A stretch of DNA of 64,000 bases from Candidatus Magnetocorallium paracelense (GTDB taxonomy: Bacteria > Nitrospirota > Thermodesulfovibrionia > Thermodesulfovibrionales > Magnetobacteriaceae): contig JAREWP010000076.1 of NCBI GenBank assembly GCA_029001845.1, forward strand, positions 1-64,000. Direction: 5' to 3'. The notes below the pieces were generated by a model, which saw only the letters and a program-made list of their open reading frames with translations, was not told the origin of the DNA and did no database searches. Below, one piece after another: positions 26,018-34,557 of this stretch; position 1 is the first letter of the stretch; each line of letters opens with the position of its first letter. The position numbers were made by a program, and so were the translations under genes.

Positions 26018-27523
26018 TTAATTTTTCGCAGGCAATGTTATTAAAAACGTCGTTCCCTTCCCGAGCCGGGATTCGCATTTTATATCACCCCTATGGTCTC
26101 TTATAATTCCATATACAATTGACAGACCGACTCCCGTCCCTTTCCCTACTTCTTTAGTAGTAAAAAAGGGTTCATAAATCCTGTCCACTATTTCATTATC
26201 CATTCCAGACCCGTTATCTGAAAACGAAATCTCTACAAAATTTCCGCTGCCGTCCTGCTTTATAACAATTTCTATTATAGCGTTGTTAGTACTTTCTTCA
26301 AAAGAGTCCATCGCATTTTGCAAAAGATTAATAAGAACCTGTTCCAACTGTTGTTCATTACCATACAGCTCAGGGAGGTCATGACCGACTCTTCTAACCA
26401 GTTTGATGTTCTTCAAAGCCACTCTCTTTTCCATCAGAAGAAGGGTATTGCTTAATACATCCTCTATTCGGATTGTAGTGAATATCGAATCATCTTTTCT
26501 GCCAAACATTTTCAAGTGATTTATAATTCTGGTAATACGCTTTATCTGTGCATAGGCAATATCCAGATCCTCTTCATGGTCCATCAGGGAGGATTCTTTT
26601 TTGTCCTTTATATCTATTTTCATGGATTGAATAAGACTGTTGATATAGGTAAGCGGCTGATTTATCTCGTGGGCCACACCTGTCGAAACTTCACCCAAAG
26701 TGGCCAGCTTGGATACTGACAGCATCTTGAGCATCATCTCTTTTTCCAGCTTTTCAGATGCTTTTCGTTCGCTTATGTTTTGAGCCACACAAACAATCAA
26801 CTTGCTCTCCTCTGTATAATCGTTCATTAGTGATCCGGTAAGAAGCACAGGGATCTCCTGTCCGTTTTTCGTCAAAAAAGTCTTCTCGATACTGTTGATA
26901 TCCCCCTTATTAATTGCTTCCTCCACCCAGTTACGCTCTCCCTGTAAAGCTTCGGGAATAACGATAGTGTACTCTTTTCCCAATAGTTCATTGAGTTGAT
27001 ATCCCAGGAGTTTCAGTGTTTTCTCGTTGGCGAATTCAATCATACCCTCAAGGGTTATGACAATAAGCGATTCTCCCATGCTTTTGAGAATATTGTCAGT
27101 GTACTCTTTTTCTCTCTTAATTTCTTTAAGGAGCTTTTTTCTTTCCAAATGCGTTTTCACCCTTGCCAACAACTCATAGGGATTAAAAGGTTTGCTTACA
27201 TAATCAGCGGCTCCTTTTTCGAATACCCTTACAATTGTTTTCTGATCGTTTTTTGCCGTTAGAAATATGACGGGAATGTCACAGGTTCTGTCATTGCCCT
27301 TTAGATGCCTGCACACCTCAAACCCGTTCATCTCAGGCATCACGATATCGAGCAATACAAGATCAGGAAGTATGGCGCCGGAATTCAGACGTTTCAATGC
27401 CTGCTCTCCGCTTTTGGCGATAACTGTTTTGTAATCATCTTTAAGAAGGTTAACAAGAAGATCTATTATAAGATTTTCGTCATCTACGATAAGAATCTTT
27501 GGTTTTTTCCGATTCATAGTCAT
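26018..27523 (-). CDS. REC-PAS-histidine kinase
   Basis: A 501-residue cytoplasmic hybrid kinase with no membrane segment. An N-terminal receiver (phospho-Asp in LVLLDIVMPEMNG, Lys in YVSKPF) is followed by a PAS domain (about 145-265), an H-box GVAHEINQPLTYI, N-box LINLLQNAMDSFEE and G-boxes FSDNGSGMD and KGTGVGLSIVYGI. The receiver-first order suggests it is driven by another kinase. Start uncertain between ATG 27523 and ATG 27517. Confidence 0.9.
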   Translation of the reverse strand: MTMNRKKPKILIVDDENLIIDLLVNLLKDDYKTVIAKSGEQALKRLNSGAILPDLVLLDIVMPEMNGFEVCRHLKGNDRTCDIPVIFLTAKNDQKTIVRVFEKGAADYVSKPFNPYELLARVKTHLERKKLLKEIKREKEYTDNILKSMGESLIVITLEGMIEFANEKTLKLLGYQLNELLGKEYTIVIPEALQGERNWVEEAINKGDINSIEKTFLTKNGQEIPVLLTGSLMNDYTEESKLIVCVAQNISERKASEKLEKEMMLKMLSVSKLATLGEVSTGVAHEINQPLTYINSLIQSMKIDIKDKKESSLMDHEEDLDIAYAQIKRITRIINHLKMFGRKDDSIFTTIRIEDVLSNTLLLMEKRVALKNIKLVRRVGHDLPELYGNEQQLEQVLINLLQNAMDSFEESTNNAIIEIVIKQDGSGNFVEISFSDNGSGMDNEIVDRIYEPFFTTKEVGKGTGVGLSIVYGIIRDHRGDIKCESRLGKGTTFLITLPAKN

Positions 27524-27596
27524 ATCCCTTTTCTTACATTTTTTGTTCCTATTGTGTAACTATTCAGTATGACGTTTCAATTCGACATTTAAGTAT

Positions 27597-27688
27597 GGGT
27601 GGCATGGATAAACTTGTTTATCCGTGACTGTCTCGCTTTTGATGCGTTGTGATCACTGCACGGACAAACAAGTTTGTCCATGCCACCC
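27597..27688. repeat. cruciform-like repeat with compensatory changes
   Basis: 30-nt arms at 27597-27626 and 27659-27688 are inverted copies (28 of 30 match). Each arm is itself a hairpin: GGATAAAC/GTTTATCC in the left and GGACAAAC/GTTTGTCC in the right. The T-A to C-G change keeps the within-arm pairing. It lies 73 nt upstream of the kinase start. Confidence 0.75.
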
Positions 27689-27990
27689 TCTTGATACGAA
27701 GATTTAAGAAAACAACGCCTTTAACTGAATACTCACGAAAAATAAAATGATATTAACTGCTATTATTTCATTTTTCAGGCATAAAATTTGATTACTTACC
27801 ATGCATATAATCCACTGTCGTCATTTCCGCAAAAAACGGAATGAGACAAAGAGCTTGCAGTTAATTTGGCAAATTCAATGCCCGAAAAAATCCGATTCCT
27901 GTAATTATACACTGTAAGCGGCAACTTATTGTATAAGAATTTCCTTTCCTGTCTCCTCTCCCCTTCAAAGAGGGAGAGGAGGTAAAAAAA

Positions 27991-28020
27991 TGTAGCCGCA
28001 GGCTTCAGCCTGCGGCTACA
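27991..28020. repeat. perfect 13-bp hairpin
   Basis: TGTAGCCGCAGGC-TTCA-GCCTGCGGCTACA, followed by TTTTAA. Resembles a REP-type hairpin seen in many genomes and could end transcription. The remainder of 27,524-28,320 shows no gene; a CCTCTCCCCTTCAAAGAGGG tract lies just before. Confidence 0.7.
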
Positions 28021-28229
28021 TTTTAAGAGTCAGTCAGAAGGACGCCAACTTGATATAATTATATAAAACCGGCAGTTGCCGATTTAATGCGTAAAAGGTG
28101 ACACCTACAAAATATATGCCAAAAGAAAAAAGCGCCTTTAAAGATGAACGGACAATACTCTTGAAATTCACAACAAAGAGTATGGGAAAAAATTTGATGC
28201 CATAAACTCCAATTCAGTTGACAACAAAC

Positions 28230-28272
28230 GTGACATGTTACATTGTGCTTACCACACAGTGCAACATGTCAC
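28230..28272. promoter_or_regulatory. operator-like inverted repeat upstream of the 796-residue protein
   Basis: 18-nt arms GTGACATGTTACATTGTG (28230-28247) and its near-complement (28255-28272; 16 of 18 match), spaced 7 nt, 48 nt before the ATG. There is no T-run, so a protein-binding site or leader hairpin is more likely than a terminator. Confidence 0.5.
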
Positions 28273-28320
28273 ATAATAGAATTAAGATAATAACAATTCA
28301 ACGTATCGAAAAAAACATAT

Positions 28321-30711
28321 ATGATCACCCCGGTAAAAAATAAGAAAACAATCGTCAATAGAAGATTCACCCCTTCAAGACATACATTAACGCTCGATCA
28401 ACTGCGTCTTATAATCGCCAGGGCAATGGGCATGATGGGTTTGATGTCAAAAGCGGAAAAAAAGAAAAAAGAGATTTTAAAAGATGCATTGAGCATATTG
28501 ACAGATCAATCAAAAATACCAACAAAACCCACCAACAAATTACTGACAAATTACATTTCGGAATGGGAGAAGTATTACAACGTTAGAAAAATTCCCGAAT
28601 TGGCCCACCAGACCTTATATAAAGAGGCGGACAACTACTTAAAAAGAAAGCTCAGGAAAGTCAGCGAAAGCAGGTATGCTTACTTTTTTTATAAAGACAG
28701 TGTTGCAGATTCCGTAAAAAAGAAGGAACTTATGCTCGACGAGTTTGCAATGCCTGTTATTCGTTTTTTAACGGTTCATACTCTGTCCATAAAAAATGAT
28801 GAAAAGGCAATCAGAAAGCTTGCCGATATTTTAAACTATCTCCCCGCCGATCTTTACAGGATATTAAAGAGCAGTAAATTTGTCAAACTTGGCAAACACC
28901 TTACAGATACTCAGTCGAAAAAAATAGAAGATATGAGCAAATCCGGTCTCTTTATAGATGAAAAAATTCAGGCTTCCACCCTTGATAAAAAAAACAACAT
29001 TAGTAAGGAGCTCGACTTTTATAAAACCAAAGGAGTTATTGCAGGTAATAACAATGAGAGACAAGGCTTTTTCGTTCATGTTAAGTGGCCCGATAATCAT
29101 ATTATTGAGAAAGCCGGGAAAACATTACTCTATTATCCCTTTCTAACAGACGTCATTTCAGATGCAAGAAAGATATGCATGCCCCATATTCGTCTCAATG
29201 AAGTAATCACTTGGGAAATGCTCTTTGAGTATGTAAGAAACATGGGGATTATTCAGGCAGAATCGAAGAACTATTACCCGAAAGACATTATTCATCTTAT
29301 AGACGAAATCATAAGCAAAAGAGGTGATTTTGCAAAATCTCCTTTAACAGAATTACCCGGGACTGAACTTGAATCGATTTGGAAAAAAACGGAAGAGCTT
29401 ATGTCAGAGGAGCAGCAGTTAACACATGAGGGACTAAATGAGATTCTTAACCATGAAGAGATCAATCGAAAGAGCCTCCTTTTTGACGATACAAGCAAGC
29501 CAGATAAAGAAATTGAGCTTAACGACAACCTGGACGATAATATAATCGAACATCTATTCTATAGTGATGAGACAACTCCAAGGCCGGACAAAAACAGAAC
29601 TCTTTCCGATACGATTATTCACAGTTTAAAAGAATATACTCGAACAACTCCTGAAAAGCTTTTACAGGAGTTGTTTATTAAAACCAAAAGAGGCGAAAAG
29701 AGCATTCTCGCCAATTATGCTTTTAACAAGGCCTTTGATATAGACAGAGGAACTGCCGTCACGTTAACAAACGAGAGGTATAGAACGCTTGATGCAAAAT
29801 ATGAAAGGACCGAAACAGATAAGATATGGGTGAAGACAAAAGCCGGCGATATGGGATATTATGTGCTTGCCGGACTGAAATCGATGGACCTCCCTGATAA
29901 AAAGTCAGATATTCAACCGGCGCAACTTGCCGGGAAATTCAAGGAACAGGTGAAAAGTTTTTTTAGTAAAAACAGGGACGTGCTCATTGACATGGTAGAA
30001 GAAGGAGGCGCGGCGCCCTACTATACAGTATATGTACAAGAGTTAATCGACGTTGAACATAACTTGCGGAACAAAGACAAAGTCATCGTGCAACTGAAAG
30101 AGAGGGAGCCTCAAGAGTTTACTTATTTGGGTTTAGCTAAGGTTGCGAAGGAAGGCAAAAAGAGTTTTCATCTTGCTTTACAATATTTGGATAATGAACC
30201 TGATTTTATTGATTTGGAAGATATTGCAGGGATAGAGAAACCTGTCTACTCAGGGTTCGATGAAAATACTCCCCATCAGGATGAGTACATCCATCCTTCC
30301 GATGTGGAGGAAGTTAAAGCAAAACTTCTTAAAGGTGATATCGTCAGACTTTATCGAAAAACGGAAGAAGATGAGACCTTTTCCAAGCTTCAACAAAAGG
30401 GATTTACAACAATACTGGGAGACGGAAGTACAGGCTCAAAAGCGGTTGTATTCGATCTTATGCCACCGCCTCTCGACTCTGTCGATGTAGATGAATTTAT
30501 ATATATTATGATTAACGGATTCAGAATTTATGATTGTTCCGACATAAATGAAACAAAATTACCTCAAGACCACTCTCTTATGAAGCAGGGATATGGGGGA
30601 TTATTCTTTTATCGTGAAACAAGACTTGGAATGAAGGAGCAGGTCAGGATATTTGAGGGTTCTAAACTAAAAGGATATATCAGCAAAGTGTCCGAGCTTT
30701 ATTTAGGGTAA
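28321..30711 (+). CDS. unrecognised 796-residue protein
   Basis: A large, highly charged soluble protein I do not recognise. There is no signal peptide, membrane segment, P-loop or clear catalytic motif. The N-terminal about 220 residues are Lys-rich and helical. The middle has an acidic region (LNDNLDDNIIEHLFYSDE), and the C-terminal third has beta-rich, Gly-containing stretches (TILGDGSTGSKAVVF; MIKQ-free QGYGGLFFYRETRLG). It stands alone between gene-free flanks and behind the inverted repeat at 28230. No strong ribosome site is evident (ACATAT before ATG), so the start is provisional. Confidence 0.65.
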   Translation: MITPVKNKKTIVNRRFTPSRHTLTLDQLRLIIARAMGMMGLMSKAEKKKKEILKDALSILTDQSKIPTKPTNKLLTNYISEWEKYYNVRKIPELAHQTLYKEADNYLKRKLRKVSESRYAYFFYKDSVADSVKKKELMLDEFAMPVIRFLTVHTLSIKNDEKAIRKLADILNYLPADLYRILKSSKFVKLGKHLTDTQSKKIEDMSKSGLFIDEKIQASTLDKKNNISKELDFYKTKGVIAGNNNERQGFFVHVKWPDNHIIEKAGKTLLYYPFLTDVISDARKICMPHIRLNEVITWEMLFEYVRNMGIIQAESKNYYPKDIIHLIDEIISKRGDFAKSPLTELPGTELESIWKKTEELMSEEQQLTHEGLNEILNHEEINRKSLLFDDTSKPDKEIELNDNLDDNIIEHLFYSDETTPRPDKNRTLSDTIIHSLKEYTRTTPEKLLQELFIKTKRGEKSILANYAFNKAFDIDRGTAVTLTNERYRTLDAKYERTETDKIWVKTKAGDMGYYVLAGLKSMDLPDKKSDIQPAQLAGKFKEQVKSFFSKNRDVLIDMVEEGGAAPYYTVYVQELIDVEHNLRNKDKVIVQLKEREPQEFTYLGLAKVAKEGKKSFHLALQYLDNEPDFIDLEDIAGIEKPVYSGFDENTPHQDEYIHPSDVEEVKAKLLKGDIVRLYRKTEEDETFSKLQQKGFTTILGDGSTGSKAVVFDLMPPPLDSVDVDEFIYIMINGFRIYDCSDINETKLPQDHSLMKQGYGGLFFYRETRLGMKEQVRIFEGSKLKGYISKVSELYLG

Positions 30712-30949
30712 TCGATTTCATAAACCTGCCCGAAAGTCAATCTGTATTATACACCGTTTTTAGGCCTTAGGGACTCTATATCGACAATTTTTTATCTATC
30801 CTACATATAGCAACGGCTCTTAGAACGCAGTATCGCATAGAAAAAAGCCGGCATTAAAAAATTAATAATTGACAATCCTTAAATCGTCAATCGTCAATCG
30901 AAAATCGTCAATTAAAACAGTCGCTTTGTAACCGCCTGCCGGATCAAAA

Positions 30950-31156
30950 TCAACACGTACTACAGGAGCTCTTGCTGCAACCGCCGCAGTTTCCGCCGGA
31001 GCTTACCTGTTTCTCTGCTCCGCTTACTCCAAAGAGAGACATTTTTCTGCGGACATCGCCGGTTTCGCACTCAGGGCATTTGATGTCTTTTTTACCGAAA
31101 ACCAGAAGCTCGAATTCGTTGGCGCATTTATTACAGGCAAACTCATATATAGGCAT
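30950..31156 (-). CDS. FmdB-family zinc-ribbon protein
   Basis: A 68-residue protein: MPIYEFACNKCANEFE and the second CPEC pair form a zinc ribbon, as in FmdB regulators. The tail is Gly/Cys-rich (GGNCGGCSKSSCSTC). It lies 9 nt after the trpS stop in the same direction, so it is probably an operon member. Confidence 0.88.
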   Translation of the reverse strand: MPIYEFACNKCANEFELLVFGKKDIKCPECETGDVRRKMSLFGVSGAEKQVSSGGNCGGCSKSSCSTC

Positions 31157-31165
31157 ATCCGCACC

Positions 31166-32152
31166 TCACTGAAATTTCATGGCCCCTCTGACGAGAGACA
31201 TTGTCTCCTCTGCAGTGACAGAGGCTTTTTTATTCCCCTCCTCTATGACATCGGCCAGGTATGAAGGGTTATGGTTAAGCTCCTCTCTCCTCTTCCATAT
31301 AGGATCAAGAACGTGAAGAACATTTTTAACAAGAATCTTCTTACAGTCGATACATCCGATTTCAGCGGTACGGCATCCGTTGGCTACATGGGCAAGCTCT
31401 TGTTCAGAGGAAAAAATCTTATGAAGATGATACACAGGAGAGAGCTCCGGCGTTCCGGGATCACGTCTTCTCTCTCTGGCGGGATCGGTCATCATGGTCT
31501 TTATCTTTTTTTCAACAACATCGGGAGAATCGGAGAGATAAATGGCATTTTCATAACTCTTGGACATCTTTCTTCCGTCCGTACCCACGACTTTGGGAAA
31601 TTTGGTCAGGAGTGTCTCCGGTTCAACAAAGACATCGACTTCATAAAGATGGTGGAAACGTCTGGCGATCTCCCTGGTAATTTCTATATGAGGCTCCTGA
31701 TCCACGCCAACGGGAACATATCCCGCCCTGTAGAGAAGTATGTCGGCAGTCTGTAGCAGAGGATATCCCAAAAAACCGTAGGTATTCAAATCTTTCTCCT
31801 TTAATTCGGTCTGTTTTTCTTTATAAGTGGGAACTCTTTCAAGCCTGCTCAAGGGAGTTATCATACCAAGGAGCAGATGAAGCTCCGCATGCTGGTAAAC
31901 TTTTGATTGCAGAAAAACCGTACACTTATCCGGGTCTATTCCCGCGGCCAGGTAATTTAAAAGCAGGTCCTTCGAGTACTCACCTATCACCTCGGGATTG
32001 GCATAGCCGGTTGTCAATGCATGCCAGTCAACTATACAATAATAACACTCGTAACGCTCCTGGAGTTCAACCCAATTTTGGAGAGCGCCCAGTAAATTTC
32101 CGATATGAAGGCGGCCGCTTGGCTGCATTCCGCTGAGTACCCTTCCTTTCAC
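31166..32152 (-). CDS. trpS: tryptophanyl-tRNA synthetase
   Basis: A 328-residue class I aminoacyl-tRNA synthetase charging tRNA-Trp. The HIGH motif appears as GRLHIGNLLGAL, KMSKS is in DGRKMSKSYENAI, and GYPLLQTADILLY is a TrpRS signature. The start overlaps the stop of the upstream protease gene by 4 nt, so translation is coupled. Confidence 0.95.
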   Translation of the reverse strand: MKGRVLSGMQPSGRLHIGNLLGALQNWVELQERYECYYCIVDWHALTTGYANPEVIGEYSKDLLLNYLAAGIDPDKCTVFLQSKVYQHAELHLLLGMITPLSRLERVPTYKEKQTELKEKDLNTYGFLGYPLLQTADILLYRAGYVPVGVDQEPHIEITREIARRFHHLYEVDVFVEPETLLTKFPKVVGTDGRKMSKSYENAIYLSDSPDVVEKKIKTMMTDPARERRRDPGTPELSPVYHLHKIFSSEQELAHVANGCRTAEIGCIDCKKILVKNVLHVLDPIWKRREELNHNPSYLADVIEEGNKKASVTAEETMSLVRGAMKFQ

Positions 32153-32835
32153 ATCAAACCTCCAAAGGGCAATAGAATTAAACCGATAATCAATTTAACA
32201 AGTCTCTCAATGGGGTTAATGATGTAGTGCGCAACCCCGGTAAACCATAGGACCAGTACGATTATTATACCATAGGGTTCGATTTTGCTGAACTGATAGG
32301 CCTGTCTGGCAGGCAGCATACTGACAACGATCCTTCCTCCGTCAAGAGGAGGAAAGGGGAGCAGATTAAAGGATGCAAGAAATATATTAAATAAAATACT
32401 ATATTCCAGCATCTTCGACAATGGTACGGCAACAAATGACATCTGCGCCGAATGGGGTTTCGGAGAATCAAAAAGGAGCAAATAAACGATAAAGCTGATT
32501 GCCGCCAAAAGAATATTCATTACAGGGCCGGCAGCCGCAACAAGGGCGGAATCTCTTCTCGGGTGTCTGAGGTTGCCGAAATTTACAGGCACGGGCTTGG
32601 CCATGCCGAATGTAAAAGCGCCTTTATTGACGATAAAAAGCAGTACCGGAACAATAAGCGTCCAAACCAAATCGATATGGGGAACAGGGTTTAATGTGAG
32701 CCTTCCCATATCCTTTGCCGTGGAGTCACCGCATTTATTCGCAACCCACCCGTGCGCAGCCTCATGAAACGTGATGGCTACAATAATCGGAATAACGGCT
32801 GTTGTAAGCCCTTTGACAAGTGCTACGATATCCAT
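32149..32835 (-). CDS. site-2 protease family (M50) metalloprotease
   Basis: A 228-residue membrane zinc protease with HEAAHGW near residue 24 (HExxH) and the second motif NLLPFPPLDGG near residue 165. About five membrane segments. Often next to trpS in this type of genome, which matches the overlap here. Probably intramembrane proteolysis of unknown substrates. Confidence 0.9.
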   Translation of the reverse strand: MDIVALVKGLTTAVIPIIVAITFHEAAHGWVANKCGDSTAKDMGRLTLNPVPHIDLVWTLIVPVLLFIVNKGAFTFGMAKPVPVNFGNLRHPRRDSALVAAAGPVMNILLAAISFIVYLLLFDSPKPHSAQMSFVAVPLSKMLEYSILFNIFLASFNLLPFPPLDGGRIVVSMLPARQAYQFSKIEPYGIIIVLVLWFTGVAHYIINPIERLVKLIIGLILLPFGGLM

Positions 32836-32949
32836 ATGAATGAATTCAAAAAATTAAGGAATTGATGAATTATCGATTCCGTATTTTTACAAACAAATAT
32901 AATGCTTAAAGGAGTTAATTGTCAAGTTAAGCTGTTTGTTCAGGCGACA

Positions 32950-34017
32950 TCAGAGTTTATTTACATAATCGACGACCAGATCGCCTATCTCGCTTGTACT
33001 GTGTCCCATATGCCCTGCGCCGAGGCTTTTCAAGTGATTCTTTGTAACTTCCATAACCGCCTTTTCTATCGTTTTGCCGCCCTCTTTCTCCCCAATATGT
33101 TCGAGCATCATTCCTGCTGCGCATATTGCGGCAAGGGGGTTGATCTTGTTCTGTCCTGTATATTTAGGTGCGGAACCGCCGATTGGCTCGAACATGGAAA
33201 CTTTTTCAGGATTCAGATTACCTCCGGCGGCAATCCCCATTCCGCCCTGTATCATAGCTCCAAGGTCAGTAATAATATCTCCAAACATATTATCCGTAAC
33301 AATCACGTCGAACCACTCCGGATTTTTTACAAACCACATGGTGATGGCGTCAACATGAGCGTAATCCGCTTTTATGTCAGGATACTCCCCGGCAACTTCA
33401 TAAAACGTTCTCTCCCACAGGTCAAAGGCAAAAGTAAGGACATTTGTTTTTCCGCACAACGTGAGTTTCTTCTCTTTATTTCTGCTCCTGCAATACTCGA
33501 ATGCGAATCGGATACATCTTTCAACGCCTTTACGAGTGTTTACAGACTCCTGAACGGCTATCTCGTCTGGGGTTCCCTTTTTTAAAAAACCGCCTGCGCC
33601 TGTATAGAGACCTTCAGTATTCTCTCTTACGACAACAAAATCGATATGTTCGGGCTCTTTATCCTTAAGCGGACACTCGACACCGGGATAGAGTTTTACA
33701 GGTCTTAGATTGATATATTGGTCCATTTCGAATCTAAGCCTTAAAAGGATTCCCTTTTCCAAAATACCCGGTTTCACATCGGGATGGCCGATAGCGCCAA
33801 GAAATATGGCGTTATGTCCACCCAATTCGCCGACAATTGTGTCAGGCATCGCCTCTCCGGTTTTCAAATATCTCTCTCCGCCAAGATCGAATTCATTAAA
33901 TTTCAAATTAAATCCAAACCTAGACGAGGTCGCATCAAGCACTTTCAGGCCCTCTCTTACCACCTCAGGCCCAGTTCCGTCACCTGGTATGACAGCTATA
34001 TCGTATTGCTTAGACAT
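32950..34017 (-). CDS. leuB: 3-isopropylmalate dehydrogenase
   Basis: A 355-residue beta-decarboxylating dehydrogenase of leucine synthesis. Begins with the PGDGTGPEV motif; substrate-binding Arg and Lys regions include [15 protein letters not shown] and [12 protein letters not shown]-binding motif [16 protein letters not shown] favours LeuB over isocitrate dehydrogenase, although tartrate/homoisocitrate relatives are close. GGGAGG precedes ATG. Confidence 0.85.
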   Translation of the reverse strand: MSKQYDIAVIPGDGTGPEVVREGLKVLDATSSRFGFNLKFNEFDLGGERYLKTGEAMPDTIVGELGGHNAIFLGAIGHPDVKPGILEKGILLRLRFEMDQYINLRPVKLYPGVECPLKDKEPEHIDFVVVRENTEGLYTGAGGFLKKGTPDEIAVQESVNTRKGVERCIRFAFEYCRSRNKEKKLTLCGKTNVLTFAFDLWERTFYEVAGEYPDIKADYAHVDAITMWFVKNPEWFDVIVTDNMFGDIITDLGAMIQGGMGIAAGGNLNPEKVSMFEPIGGSAPKYTGQNKINPLAAICAAGMMLEHIGEKEGGKTIEKAVMEVTKNHLKSLGAGHMGHSTSEIGDLVVDYVNKL

Positions 34018-34030
34018 ATGATCCTCCCTT

Positions 34031-34128
34031 TACTAAGACACAAAAGACGGATATCTTTGGGCTGTGTACGGTATATCCCGAAATTATCTTTATAACAGAA
34101 CTTCAAATTACCTGTTTGTGTCTTAGTA
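34031..34128. repeat. 98-bp element with 14-bp terminal inverted repeats
   Basis: TACTAAGACACAAA at 34031-34044 and its complement TTTGTGTCTTAGTA at 34115-34128. It lies between the CULT gene and leuB, upstream of leuB. Confidence 0.6.
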
Positions 34129-34176
34129 TCTTTAGTGTGAGTTATATTTATGAAATTAAGTACAATAAAGTCCTTT

Positions 34177-34557
34177 TTACTCGGCAAAATCGAGTTTCTC
34201 TCTAATAAGCGCATAAAAAAGGGACGGGCTTTTTTCGACAGATGTAAAACGCCAACCAAGATGCTCATTACAGGAGGCGCAACAAATTATAATCCATACA
34301 TACCCGTTAAACCACGAAAACTCTCCTGACGGCAAAGAGGCGTCCAGCAGAGACTCACAGTGGGAAAAAGTTATTACATTAAATCCAAAACCGCTTGGAT
34401 TAAAAAAAGTGTGATAATAATCATCTCCCTGAACAACCAGCAGGAAACGTTTCTCTGTAATAAAGGTCTTGCAAAAATCACAGAGAATCCTCGATTTATC
34501 GTCAGGAATTTTAGAAACCGTACGGCTCAGTAGTTTTGCATTTACAAAAAAGGGCAT
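34177..34557 (-). CDS. bacterial cereblon-like CULT-domain protein
   Basis: A 126-residue single CULT domain, the ligand-binding fold of cereblon. Zinc cysteines are at CDFC (26, 29) and CASC (93, 96). The aromatic cage is W82, W88 and W102, within SWFNGYVW and LGWRF; the W spacing 6 and 14 equals human W380/W386/W400, and N53-P54 matches human N351-P352. Bacterial cereblons (such as the Magnetospirillum one) are known to bind uracil and imides. The ATG directly follows the aspS stop codon with zero gap, so it is co-expressed with aspartyl-tRNA synthetase. Confidence 0.88.
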   Translation of the reverse strand: MPFFVNAKLLSRTVSKIPDDKSRILCDFCKTFITEKRFLLVVQGDDYYHTFFNPSGFGFNVITFSHCESLLDASLPSGEFSWFNGYVWIIICCASCNEHLGWRFTSVEKSPSLFYALIREKLDFAE

